Below, piece by piece: positions 55,278-63,256 of a stretch of DNA of 64,000 nucleotides. The DNA lies in the NCBI RefSeq assembly GCF_007859315.1, contig NZ_VOHA01000015.1, forward strand, positions 1 through 64,000, written 5' to 3'. Each line of letters begins with the position of its first letter. Position 1 is the first letter of the stretch. The notes under the pieces were generated by a model. It was not told the origin of the DNA. It saw nothing but the letters and a program-made list of their open reading frames with translations, and did no database searches. The translations under genes were made by a program, and so were the position numbers. The stretch is from Reyranella sp. CPCC 100927. Its GTDB lineage: Bacteria; Pseudomonadota; Alphaproteobacteria; Reyranellales; Reyranellaceae.

Positions 55278-56042
55278 ATGGCACAGTTCACCTCCGATGG
55301 CGTGGCCATCGCGTACGACGACAGCGGTCCGCGGCGCAGCGGCCGTACGGTCGTCATGGTCCATGGCTTCACGTCCAATCGCTACGAGAACTGGAAGCGC
55401 ATGGGCTGGTACGACGCGCTGGAGCGCAAGGCGATCCGCGCCGTGGCGCTGGATTGCCGCGGTCATGGCGAAAGCGGCAAGCCGCACGATCCCGCCGCCT
55501 ACGATCGTGCCGCCATGGTGCGTGACATCGTGGCATTGATGGATCACCTCGGCCTCGATCGGGTCGATCTCATGGGCTACTCGATGGGTGCCGGGTTGGC
55601 GCTGGCAACGGCGCTCGATCAGCCGCAGCGTATCGACAACCTGGTGCTGGGCGGCGTCGGTGGCCGCCTGCTGGAGCCCCGTCCCAACGACGGCCGCATG
55701 GCGGCGGCGATGGAAATCGACGACCCGGCCGGCATCGACGATCCACTGTTGCGCAGCTTCCGCCATTTCGCCGACGAGCAACGCGAGGATCGATTGGCGC
55801 TCGCCGCCTGTTCGCGCGCCGGCGGTGCGCCGGTCGATCGCGCGAGCTTGGCCACGCTGCGGATGCCGGTCCTGGTGGTCGTCGGCGCCCGCGACTCGCT
55901 GGCGGGCAGCCCCGACGACCTGGTGTCGGCCATTGCGGGTGCACGGGCCGTGACGCTGCCGGGCTGCGATCATTTCTCCGCCATCCCGCACGCACTGTTC
56001 AAGGCCGCAGTGTTCGATTTCCTGGAAGGATATTTGGAGTAG
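55278..56042 (+). CDS. Alpha/beta fold hydrolase
   Basis: A 254-residue serine hydrolase. It has the oxyanion motif VVMVHGFTSNRYENW, the nucleophile elbow LMGYSMGAGLALATAL with Ser, an Asp in VLVVVGARDSLAGSPDDL, and His in LPGCDHFSAIPHALF. The enzyme is likely an esterase; the substrate is unknown. GGGAGGAAC precedes the ATG. It is divergent from the 353-residue hypothetical and converges with the SMP-30 gene. Confidence 0.87.
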   Translation: MAQFTSDGVAIAYDDSGPRRSGRTVVMVHGFTSNRYENWKRMGWYDALERKAIRAVALDCRGHGESGKPHDPAAYDRAAMVRDIVALMDHLGLDRVDLMGYSMGAGLALATALDQPQRIDNLVLGGVGGRLLEPRPNDGRMAAAMEIDDPAGIDDPLLRSFRHFADEQREDRLALAACSRAGGAPVDRASLATLRMPVLVVVGARDSLAGSPDDLVSAIAGARAVTLPGCDHFSAIPHALFKAAVFDFLEGYLE

Positions 56043-56043
56043 T

Positions 56044-56071
56044 TCCTCTCCCCGCGGAGGCGGGAGAAGGA
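56044..56071. terminator. Imperfect stem-loop between convergent genes
   Basis: TCCTCTCCCCGC (56044-56055) and GCGGGAGAAGGA (56060-56071) pair at nine of twelve positions with a four-base loop. It lies in the 29-bp gap between the alpha/beta hydrolase stop (56042) and the SMP-30 stop (56072) and may end transcripts from both. There is no T-run. Confidence 0.4.
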
Positions 56072-56923
56072 TTAACGCGCTGTCACGCGCGCCGGTGCCA
56101 GGGCCAGGCCAGGGGTGTCGACACGGGTGCGGAACACGGTGCCGCAATTCTCGTGTGGGCCGCCACGCGAGCCGGTGACGATGTAGAGGTCGCGCAAATC
56201 GTCACCGCCGAAGCAGAGGCTGGTGACCATGGGCAGCGGTACGGCGACGTCGGTGCGATGGCTGCCGTCGGCATTGAACACCGCGACCCGGCCGCCATGC
56301 GCGTCTGCCACCCACACGGAACCATCGCCGGCGACCTTGAGGCCGTCGGCCACGCCGTTTTCGCCCAGCGACGCGAACTTGCGCCAGGGGCCGACCGAGC
56401 CGTCGGCGTTGACGTCATAGATCCGGACCAGCCCGCCACGGGCATCCGAGTGGTACAGGCGTTTGCCGTCGGGCGAGAAGCCCAGCCCGTTGGTCAGCAT
56501 GATGCCGTCCGAGATGGTGCGCGCCGTGCCATCGATGTCGATCACATGCAGGTGGCCAGGTCGCGGCGGGTCGCCGCCAAAGACGCGGAAGGCCAGGGAT
56601 CCGACGTAGATGCGACCCGCAGCGTCCGTGGTGAGGTCGTTGAAGCCGATCGCTTCCGGCGTCACGTCACTGGTCAGCAGTGTCTTGCCGTCGCCGTTCG
56701 TGAGGCTGACATGGGTGATGTCGCGGCCGCCGACCACCAGCCCGCCGGCCGCGTGCAGGGCCATGCCGCCGATGCCGCGCCGCTTGGGCACTGCCAGCGA
56801 AACCTTGTCATCGCGGCCCAGGCGATAGACGCCGCCGTTCATCACGTCGCTGAAGTAGAGGCCCTGGTTGGCGTCCCATACCGGACCTTCGACCAGGCCA
56901 TATCCCGTCGCCAGCGTTTCCAT
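56072..56923 (-). CDS. SMP-30/gluconolactonase/LRE family protein
   Basis: A 283-residue six-bladed beta-propeller, likely a calcium-dependent lactonase acting on a sugar lactone. Seen: LVEGPVWDANQGLYFSDVMNG with the first metal Glu, GFNDLTTDAAGRIYVGSL with the Asn/Asp ligand, TNGLGFSPDGKRLYHSDARGG, and VADGLKVAGDGSVWVADAHGG. The start at 56923 is standard. It follows the HEAT-like and DUF1330 genes on the same strand, with the HEAT-like gene 27 bp upstream. Confidence 0.87.
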   Translation of the reverse strand: METLATGYGLVEGPVWDANQGLYFSDVMNGGVYRLGRDDKVSLAVPKRRGIGGMALHAAGGLVVGGRDITHVSLTNGDGKTLLTSDVTPEAIGFNDLTTDAAGRIYVGSLAFRVFGGDPPRPGHLHVIDIDGTARTISDGIMLTNGLGFSPDGKRLYHSDARGGLVRIYDVNADGSVGPWRKFASLGENGVADGLKVAGDGSVWVADAHGGRVAVFNADGSHRTDVAVPLPMVTSLCFGGDDLRDLYIVTGSRGGPHENCGTVFRTRVDTPGLALAPARVTAR

Positions 56924-56950
56924 GGTCGTCCTCGTTGTTGTCGGTGACGA

Positions 56951-57487
56951 TCATAGGTGTCGCGCCGCGTGCCTGGCGACCGCTGCGATGCGCGGGTCGG
57001 CTATGTCCCAACCGCTGATGACCGCACGCACGAGGGCGGGATGCTTCTTGCTGATGTCGGCCAGCGCATGGGCAGCCGACAGCCGGGTGCTCTCGTCGGC
57101 ATCGCGATGCAGCGGCGCCAACAGCGCAACGGCAAGCGCGGGTTGCTCGCGAAACGGACTGCGCGCTGTCCACGGCCGCAAGCCCTCGCAGACGGCGCGC
57201 CGCATGCCGGCATTCCCTGCCTCAAGCCAATGGCGGATGACCTCCAGGCATGTCGCGTGACCCCGCCGTTCGCAGGCGGCGGCATCGCCGCTCTCGACAT
57301 GGCTGCAGCAGAGCGCGCCCATCATGCGCACTTCCGTCCTCGGCGAGCGGCTGGCTTGAACGGCCAGGGTGGCCATATCGGCGGTGAGGCCGGTGCGCAC
57401 CACGCGGGCGACGTAGTCCTCGATGACGCGGGAACCCCGTGGGCACTCGGGAACGCCGGCGATGATCGCCTGCGCCGTCGACGGCAT
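56951..57487 (-). CDS. HEAT-repeat-like hypothetical protein
   Basis: A 178-residue all-helical protein, MPSTAQAIIAGVPECPRG onward, with repeated helical hairpins ending in features of HEAT repeats: GMRRAVCEGLRPWTA and STRLSAAHALADISKKHPALVRAVI. The pattern recalls DNA alkylation repair (AlkD-like) proteins, but the key tryptophan/arginine set cannot be verified. The start at 57487 lies 17 bp after the stop of the DUF1330 gene, so they are likely co-transcribed. Confidence 0.7.
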   Translation of the reverse strand: MPSTAQAIIAGVPECPRGSRVIEDYVARVVRTGLTADMATLAVQASRSPRTEVRMMGALCCSHVESGDAAACERRGHATCLEVIRHWLEAGNAGMRRAVCEGLRPWTARSPFREQPALAVALLAPLHRDADESTRLSAAHALADISKKHPALVRAVISGWDIADPRIAAVARHAARHL

Positions 57488-57504
57488 GGGGGGCGCCGCG
57501 GCGC

Positions 57505-58089
57505 TTACACGCCCTCGACCAGGATGCCCAGGGAGCGGGTCGCCGACAGCCGCAGGTCGCGCAGCGGCCGATAGGCATCGCTGAAGTAGCAGGCGCGCAA
57601 GGCGGCCATATCGGGGAAGCCGACCACGGTGAGCCGTTCGGGTCGCCAACCGCCCTCGACGGTCTCGACCTTGTCGGTGCGGACGATGAAGCGGCCACCC
57701 TGCGGGCCGACCACGGTTGGTACCTGCTCCCGGTACTGGACCATTTTGGCCGCGTCGGTGATGCTGACGTCGACCATCAGGAATGCCCGCGACGGCGCGC
57801 ACGGCTCACCCTCGACGGCGATCGCCCGCGACCGGCCGGCGGCCAGGCGCATGTTCAGCACCGGCTGATACTCCTCGCAGCTGTAGAAGCCTTTCAGCGC
57901 CGTCATGTCGGGAAATTCGATGAACACGATGCGTTGCGGGCGCCAGTCGCCTTCGACGGGCTCGGTGGTGCCGCCGCGCACCGTGAAGCGGCCGCCGAAC
58001 TTGGCGACCAGGCCAGGCGTGTGCTTGCGGTACTCGGCCATGAGCGCCGCGTCCGTGGTTTCGACCTCGACAAGCAAATGAGCGGGCAT
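57505..58089 (-). CDS. Tandem DUF1330 protein
   Basis: A 194-residue protein made of two DUF1330 (ferredoxin-fold, dimeric alpha-beta barrel) copies: about 1-92 (LLVEVETTDAALMAEYRKHTP) and 98-194 (FLMVDVSITDAAKMVQYREQVP). Each half ends in a YxxVLxxR-like block (EEYQPVLNMRLAAGRSR and DAYRPLRDLRLSATRSL). DUF1330 proteins normally dimerise, so the fusion would make an intramolecular dimer. Function unknown. The start at 58089 has no strong ribosome site. Followed by the HEAT-like gene. Confidence 0.8.
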   Translation of the reverse strand: MPAHLLVEVETTDAALMAEYRKHTPGLVAKFGGRFTVRGGTTEPVEGDWRPQRIVFIEFPDMTALKGFYSCEEYQPVLNMRLAAGRSRAIAVEGEPCAPSRAFLMVDVSITDAAKMVQYREQVPTVVGPQGGRFIVRTDKVETVEGGWRPERLTVVGFPDMAALRACYFSDAYRPLRDLRLSATRSLGILVEGV

Positions 58090-58193
58090 GGTGCGACCTG
58101 CTGGTTGGAACAGGGGGCTGGATAGCCCGAAATCGCCCGCCGCGAAATGCACAACAACCGGCGGGCGGTCGTGGCCGCCCGCCGGTCCTGTCG

Positions 58194-59066
58194 TCAGAAG
58201 CGCCCGGCGTTGTAGTCCTGGATCGCCTGGACGATCTGGGCCTCGGTGTTCATCACGAACGGCCCGTACTTGGCGATCGGCTCGCGCAGCGACCGGCCTG
58301 CCACCAGCAGGGCCCGTGCCGCGCCGGTGCCGTCGGCGCTGATGGTGATCGCATCACCCGATCCCAGCACGCCCAACTCACCGCGCTTGAGACTTTCGCC
58401 GTCGCCGACCCGGATCGAACCTTCGAACGGATAGACGAACGCCGCGTAGTCCGTCGGCACCACGTGCGTGAACGACGTGCCCGCCGGCAAGCTGACATCC
58501 AGGTATGTCGGGTCGGTCGCCACGGCCTGCACGGCACCGTCGACGCCGTCCACGCGCCCGGCGATGACCTTGATGCGCACGCCATCAGCCCGGTCGAGCA
58601 CGGGAATGGTCTCCGGCTCGATGTTCTGGTAGCGCGGTGCCGTCATCTTGTCGGCCGCCGGCAGGTTCACCCATAGCTGGAAGCCCCACATCAGGCCGTC
58701 TTCCTGCTCGGGCATCTCCGAGTGCACGATGCCGCGCCCGGCCGTCATCCACTGCACGCTGCCGGGCCGCAGCAGGCCGCTGTTGCCCTGGTTGTCGCCA
58801 TGGCGCATCCGCCCGGCCAGCATGTAGGTGACGGTCTCGAACCCGCGATGCGGATGATCCGGGAAGCCGGCGAGGTAGTCCGACGCGGTGTCGGAACGGA
58901 ACTCGTCCAGCATCAGGAAGGGATCGAGATCGGGCAGGCCCGGCCGGCCGATCAGGCGGGTCAGCCGTACGCCGGCACCCTCGCTGGTCGGCATGCCGGC
59001 GAAGACGCGCTCGACGCGGCGGGTGGTGGTGCCGGAAGCGTCGGCCCGGCGAGTGGCTTGGGTCAT
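58194..59066 (-). CDS. Pirin family protein
   Basis: A 290-residue bicupin. The iron site of the N-terminal cupin is intact: HPHRGFETVTYML (two His) and GRGIVHSEMP (His and Glu). Pirins are quercetin-2,3-dioxygenase-like enzymes or redox sensors. The start at 59066 follows AGAGGAG at seven bases. It is divergent from the LysR gene 99 bp away, the usual arrangement for a target gene with its own regulator. Confidence 0.92.
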   Translation of the reverse strand: MTQATRRADASGTTTRRVERVFAGMPTSEGAGVRLTRLIGRPGLPDLDPFLMLDEFRSDTASDYLAGFPDHPHRGFETVTYMLAGRMRHGDNQGNSGLLRPGSVQWMTAGRGIVHSEMPEQEDGLMWGFQLWVNLPAADKMTAPRYQNIEPETIPVLDRADGVRIKVIAGRVDGVDGAVQAVATDPTYLDVSLPAGTSFTHVVPTDYAAFVYPFEGSIRVGDGESLKRGELGVLGSGDAITISADGTGAARALLVAGRSLREPIAKYGPFVMNTEAQIVQAIQDYNAGRF

Positions 59067-59164
59067 GGTTGGCTCCTCTTGAGAGGTTGAGTTCGCCATA
59101 TGGGTATTGAGCCGGCAGTGTGGAACGCGTTCCGGACGAAGACGGTGTTCTGTAAGATCGAACG

Positions 59165-60088
59165 ATGAAATGGCGATTCGAGGACGTGTTGACGTTCCTG
59201 CAGGTCATGGAAAGCGGCGGCATCACCGCCGCCGCGACGCGGCTCAATGTCTCGAAATCGGTGATCAGCAAGCGCATCGCCGATCTCGAGGCGGCGCTCG
59301 GCGTCGAGCTGTTTCAGCGGTCCACCCGGCATCTGCGCCCCAGCGAGAGCGGCGAAGCGTTCCACGAGAGTATCCGGCCCCTGGTGCAGCAGATCAACGA
59401 CGCCGTCGAACGCATCGGCAGCCGCCCGCAGGCCTTGCAGGGGCGCCTGCGCATCACCGCGCCGATGACATTCGGCACGATGTATCTCGGATCGGTGATC
59501 TTCGAATTCGCCAAACGGCACCCCGATCTGGAACTGGCGCTCGACTACGATGATCGCATGGTCGATCTGGTGCGCGGCGGCTACGACGTCGGGGTCCGTA
59601 TCGGCATCCTCAAGGAGTCGAGCCTGGTCGCCCGCAAGCTGTGCACGGTCCACCGGGCCATCTGCTGCAGCCCGGCCTATGCTCGCGACAGGGGGCTGCC
59701 CGCCACCGTCGCCGAACTCGCGGCGCACGACTGCATCGACTACGCCAACGTGAATGCCGGCACGCTCTGGCAGTTCGCGGCCCGCAAGCCTGGCGGCAAG
59801 CCGCTGTCGGTGGCGCTACGCAGCCGCATCGCAGCCAACAACGGCGAGGCGATGCGCGATGCCGCAATCGCCGGATTGGGACTGGCACTGATGCCGATGT
59901 TCCTGGCCGCCGCGCCGTTGCGTGATGGCCGGCTGATCCGCGTGCTGCCGGACGAGACGCCGCCACCCTACGCGATCCACGCCGTCTATCCGCCGACCCG
60001 CCACGTGTCGGCCAAGGTGCGGGCATTCGTCGATCACCTGATCGCGTCGTTCCGGTCGCCGCCACCCTGGGAGCGCGAGGGAACCTAG
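59165..60088 (+). CDS. LysR family transcriptional regulator
   Basis: A 307-residue regulator. The winged helix spans about residues 4-62 (FEDVLTFLQVMESGGITAAATRLNVSKSVISKRIADLEAALG in pieces). The effector domain follows from about 90. It is divergent from pirin, 99 bp away, and probably controls it; no clear T-N11-A operator was marked. The last residues (PPPWEREGT) are proline-rich. It ends 185 bp before the CoA transferase operon, in the region containing the three 19-bp repeats. Confidence 0.88.
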   Translation: MKWRFEDVLTFLQVMESGGITAAATRLNVSKSVISKRIADLEAALGVELFQRSTRHLRPSESGEAFHESIRPLVQQINDAVERIGSRPQALQGRLRITAPMTFGTMYLGSVIFEFAKRHPDLELALDYDDRMVDLVRGGYDVGVRIGILKESSLVARKLCTVHRAICCSPAYARDRGLPATVAELAAHDCIDYANVNAGTLWQFAARKPGGKPLSVALRSRIAANNGEAMRDAAIAGLGLALMPMFLAAAPLRDGRLIRVLPDETPPPYAIHAVYPPTRHVSAKVRAFVDHLIASFRSPPPWEREGT

Positions 60089-60120
60089 CGTCGCGGCCTG
60101 GCCGGCGTCTTGGTTTCTGT

Positions 60121-60168
60121 GTATACAATAAAATATCTTGCATACAATATTGTTGGATGCATACATTG
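60121..60168 (+). promoter_or_regulatory. Three direct repeats at exact 19-bp spacing, candidate operator array
   Basis: GTATACAATA (60121), GCATACAATA (60140) and GCATACATTG (60159) share GNATACANT and start exactly 19 bp apart. They lie in an AT-rich 50-bp island within a GC-rich region, 105 bp before the CoA transferase ATG. The spacing, near two helical turns, would place a regulator on one face of the DNA. GTATAC-type sites are known for GntR-family proteins, but the regulator is not identified. Confidence 0.6.
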
Positions 60169-60273
60169 ACGTCCATCAACGGCCGACACCGGACGGCATC
60201 GCGGGAAGGGCGAAGACTTTAGCCGACATCGTGCCTGTTGCCCTGACGACATGATCAAGCCGACGGATCGTTC

Positions 60274-61473
60274 ATGAAGCCGCTGTCCGATATTCGTGTT
60301 CTAGACTTTACGCACATGCTGTCCGGTCCCTATGCAACGATGCTGCTGGCCGACATGGGCGCGCAGACCATCAAGGTCGAGCCGCCAGTGACCGGTGAAG
60401 GCACACGCCGGCTGCTGGCGGACGATCCCGAATACGCGCGCGACGGCATGGGCGCGTATTTCCTGACCCTGGCGCGCAACAAGCAAAGCATCTGCATCGA
60501 CATGAAGTCGGCGGAAGGCCAGCAGGTCTTTCATCGGCTGGCGCGCCACGCCGATGTCGTGGTCGAGAACTTCAGCCCCGGCGTGGCCAAGCGTATCGGC
60601 ATCGACTACGAGACGCTGTCGGCCGTCAACCCGCGCATCATCACATGCTCGATCAGCGGGTTTGGCAACTCCGGCCCGGGTGCGCAGCGCCCGGCGTTCG
60701 ACCTGGTGGCGCAGGGCATGGGCGGCGGCATGTCGCTGACCGGCGAGGCCGAGGGCCGGCCGCTGCGGGCCGGCATCCCCATCGGCGACCTCGGCGGCGG
60801 CCTGATGGGTGCCATCGGCATCCTGAGCGCCATCCATGCGCGGTCCGTCAGCGGCCGTGGGCAGCATGTCGACATCTCGATGCTGGACGCCCAGATCTCG
60901 ATGCTGAACTACATGGCCACGATGTACCTGCTCTCAGGCAAGAGTCCGGAGCGAGCGGGCAACGGTCATTTCGTCCATGTCCCCTACGATACCTTCAAGA
61001 CCGCGACGCGCGACCTGATCGTGGCCGTCATCACCGACAATTTCTGGGCCGCGCTGGTCGACATGCTGGCCGATGCCGAACTGCAGCAATCGCAGTACGA
61101 CAAGCAGCCCGGCCGTCTGGCCGCCAAGGATCACATTACGGCGCGGCTGCAGGCGCACTTCCAGTCGAAGCCGTGCGAGTACTGGCTTGACCAGCTGGGA
61201 CGCCGGCGCATCCCGTGCGCGCCGGTCAACGACATGGCGCATGCTGTCAACGACGATCAGGTGCGCGCCCGCGACATGATCGTCCAGATGACCTTGCCGT
61301 CGGGCACGGTGGTCGAGATGCCGGGCAATCCGATCAAGCTCAGTGCCTTCACGGACGAGGGCTACCGTCCACCGCCGTCCCTGGGCGCGCATACCGATGC
61401 GGTCCTGTCCGATCTTGCCGGCATGGCGGCCGACGACATCGAGGGCCTGCGGGCGCGGGGCATCGTGGCATGA
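60274..61473 (+). CDS. CaiB/BaiF family CoA transferase
   Basis: A 399-residue class III CoA transferase. It has VLDFTHMLSGPYATMLLADMGAQTIKVEPP at the start, NKQSICIDMKSAEGQ, VVENFSPGVAKRIGIDYETL and FDLVAQGMGGGMSLTG around the nucleophile Asp. The C-terminal RRIPCAPVNDMAHAV is standard. It opens the last operon: the HMG-CoA-lyase-like gene overlaps by four bases (ATGA). It presumably makes the CoA ester cleaved by that lyase. A homologue of the family at 12215 lies in another context. Confidence 0.9.
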   Translation: MKPLSDIRVLDFTHMLSGPYATMLLADMGAQTIKVEPPVTGEGTRRLLADDPEYARDGMGAYFLTLARNKQSICIDMKSAEGQQVFHRLARHADVVVENFSPGVAKRIGIDYETLSAVNPRIITCSISGFGNSGPGAQRPAFDLVAQGMGGGMSLTGEAEGRPLRAGIPIGDLGGGLMGAIGILSAIHARSVSGRGQHVDISMLDAQISMLNYMATMYLLSGKSPERAGNGHFVHVPYDTFKTATRDLIVAVITDNFWAALVDMLADAELQQSQYDKQPGRLAAKDHITARLQAHFQSKPCEYWLDQLGRRRIPCAPVNDMAHAVNDDQVRARDMIVQMTLPSGTVVEMPGNPIKLSAFTDEGYRPPPSLGAHTDAVLSDLAGMAADDIEGLRARGIVA

Positions 61474-62420
61474 CGCCCCCGCACAATCCCGCCGTCGATG
61501 GTGATCGACGGGTCGTGATCAATGAAGTCGGGCTGCGCGATGGCCTGCAGAACTTCCCGGTCATTCTGTCCATCGATGCCAAGCTTGATCTCTACACCGC
61601 GCTTCGCCGTGCGGGGCTGCGGCGCTTCGAGTTGACGAGCTTCGTCAGTCCCAAGGCGGTGCCGGCCCTGGCGGATGCCGCCGATTTTGTCGCCCGCGTG
61701 CCGCGGGACGAGACACTTCTGACCGCGCTGGTTCCCAACCGCAGGGGCTATGAGCGGGCGCGGGCCGCGGGATTGCGCAGCGTCGCCGTCGTGCTCGCCG
61801 CGACCGAGACGCTGAACCAGAAGAACATCCGCATGTCGCTGCCGGCCGCGGCCGCCGAATGTGCCGCGGTCTGTCGGGCGGCGAAGGAAGATGGCGTGCA
61901 TGTCCGCGCCTATGTCGCCGCCGCCTGCGCCTGCCCCTATGAAGGCATCACGGAGGGGACGCGCGTGATGGAACTCGCGGCCGCCATGCTCGAGGCCGGC
62001 GCCCATGAGATCGCGTTGGCCGACACGATCGGCGCCGGCCATCCGGCACAGGTCGAGGCCTTGTTCGGTGCCGCGGTGGCGCAATTCGGCGCGGCGCGGC
62101 TGGCGGCCCACTTTCATGATACCCGCGCCATGGCGTTGACGTTGAGCTGGATTGCCCTGAAAGCCGGCGTCCGGCGGTTCGACGCCTCGATCGGCGGCCT
62201 CGGCGGCTGCCCCTTCGCACCCGGCGCGTCGGGTAATCTCGCGACCGAGGATCTTGCCTTCATGCTCGAACAAAGCGGATTCGAGACTGGCCTGTCGGTC
62301 GACGGCTTGATGGCAGCGGCTGCTGTTGCCGGCCGGCTTCTGGGAGCGCCGGTCGGCGGAAAGATCGGACCTTGGTATGCAGCGCAACAACGGCACGAGG
62401 GCGCCCGTAGCGTCCATTGA
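61470..62420 (+). CDS. Hydroxymethylglutaryl-CoA lyase family protein
   Basis: A 316-residue TIM-barrel lyase. Catalytic [10 protein letters not shown] (Arg23, Asp24), metal ligands His in [10 protein letters not shown], and the terminal [17 protein letters not shown] with the active cysteine. The family includes 3-hydroxy-3-methylglutaryl-CoA, citramalyl-CoA and isopropylmalate-related enzymes. Its start overlaps the CoA transferase stop by four bases (ATGA). Together they suggest activation and cleavage of a branched dicarboxylic acid. Confidence 0.87.
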   Translation: MTPPHNPAVDGDRRVVINEVGLRDGLQNFPVILSIDAKLDLYTALRRAGLRRFELTSFVSPKAVPALADAADFVARVPRDETLLTALVPNRRGYERARAAGLRSVAVVLAATETLNQKNIRMSLPAAAAECAAVCRAAKEDGVHVRAYVAAACACPYEGITEGTRVMELAAAMLEAGAHEIALADTIGAGHPAQVEALFGAAVAQFGAARLAAHFHDTRAMALTLSWIALKAGVRRFDASIGGLGGCPFAPGASGNLATEDLAFMLEQSGFETGLSVDGLMAAAAVAGRLLGAPVGGKIGPWYAAQQRHEGARSVH

Positions 62421-62436
62421 ACGACAGGAGGAATCG

Positions 62437-63234
62437 ATGAACAGTCCCCATCCCGTCGGCGAGACCGGCCAGCAGGCCCGTTTGCGTATCCGCAGGGGGC
62501 AGTGGCGGGCGCCGACGGCGTACATGGCGCCCGGGTATGTCCAAGCCAACCTGGCCATTCTGCCGGCAGAGTTCGCATCGGATTTCCTGCGCTTCTGCCA
62601 CCGCAATCCGAAGTCGTGCCCGCTGCTGGATGTGTCCGAACCGGGTGATCCGTTCGTGCCGCGCCTGGGCCAGGACCTCGACATCCGGACCGACCTGCCG
62701 CTCTACCGCGTGTGGGAGAATGGCGAGCTCGTCGAGGAAGTGCCCGATATCAAGCGGCACTGGCGCGACGGCCTGGTGAGCTTCCTGCTGGGCTGCTCGT
62801 TCTCGTTCGAGGACGCCCTGGTACAGGACGGCATTGCGTTGCGGCACATCGTCGATTCCACGGACCTGCCGGCCTATCGGACGTCCATCCCGACGGTGTC
62901 GTCGGGACCGTTCCATGGGCCGATGGTGGTGTCGATGCGCCTGCTGAAGCCGGCCGATGCCATTCGTGCCATTCAGATCACGTCGCGCTTCCCCAACGTG
63001 CATGGCGCACCGGTACACATCGGTCTGCCCGGGCAGATCGGCATCGCGGATCTCGCCAAGCCGGACTGGGGCGGGCCGGTCAATGCGCGCGACGACGAAC
63101 TGCCGGTGTTCTGGGCCTGCGGCGTGACGCCCCAGACCGTGATCATGGAATCGAAGCTGCCGTTCTGCATCACGCACAGCCCGGCGCACATGTTGATCAC
63201 GGACCTGCTCAACACGCGGCTCGCCATCATCTGA
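62437..63234 (+). CDS. DUF1445 / D-glutamate cyclase-like putative hydro-lyase
   Basis: A 265-residue protein of the DUF1445 family, whose human relative is D-glutamate cyclase. Seen: [60 protein letters not shown], and [18 protein letters not shown], then [30 protein letters not shown]. The start follows ACAGGAGGAATCG. It is the third gene of the CoA transferase operon. The hydro-lyase label comes from family naming; no specific reaction is shown. Confidence 0.83.
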   Translation: MNSPHPVGETGQQARLRIRRGQWRAPTAYMAPGYVQANLAILPAEFASDFLRFCHRNPKSCPLLDVSEPGDPFVPRLGQDLDIRTDLPLYRVWENGELVEEVPDIKRHWRDGLVSFLLGCSFSFEDALVQDGIALRHIVDSTDLPAYRTSIPTVSSGPFHGPMVVSMRLLKPADAIRAIQITSRFPNVHGAPVHIGLPGQIGIADLAKPDWGGPVNARDDELPVFWACGVTPQTVIMESKLPFCITHSPAHMLITDLLNTRLAII

Positions 63235-63256
63235 GCATCGACAAGGATTTTTCGGC

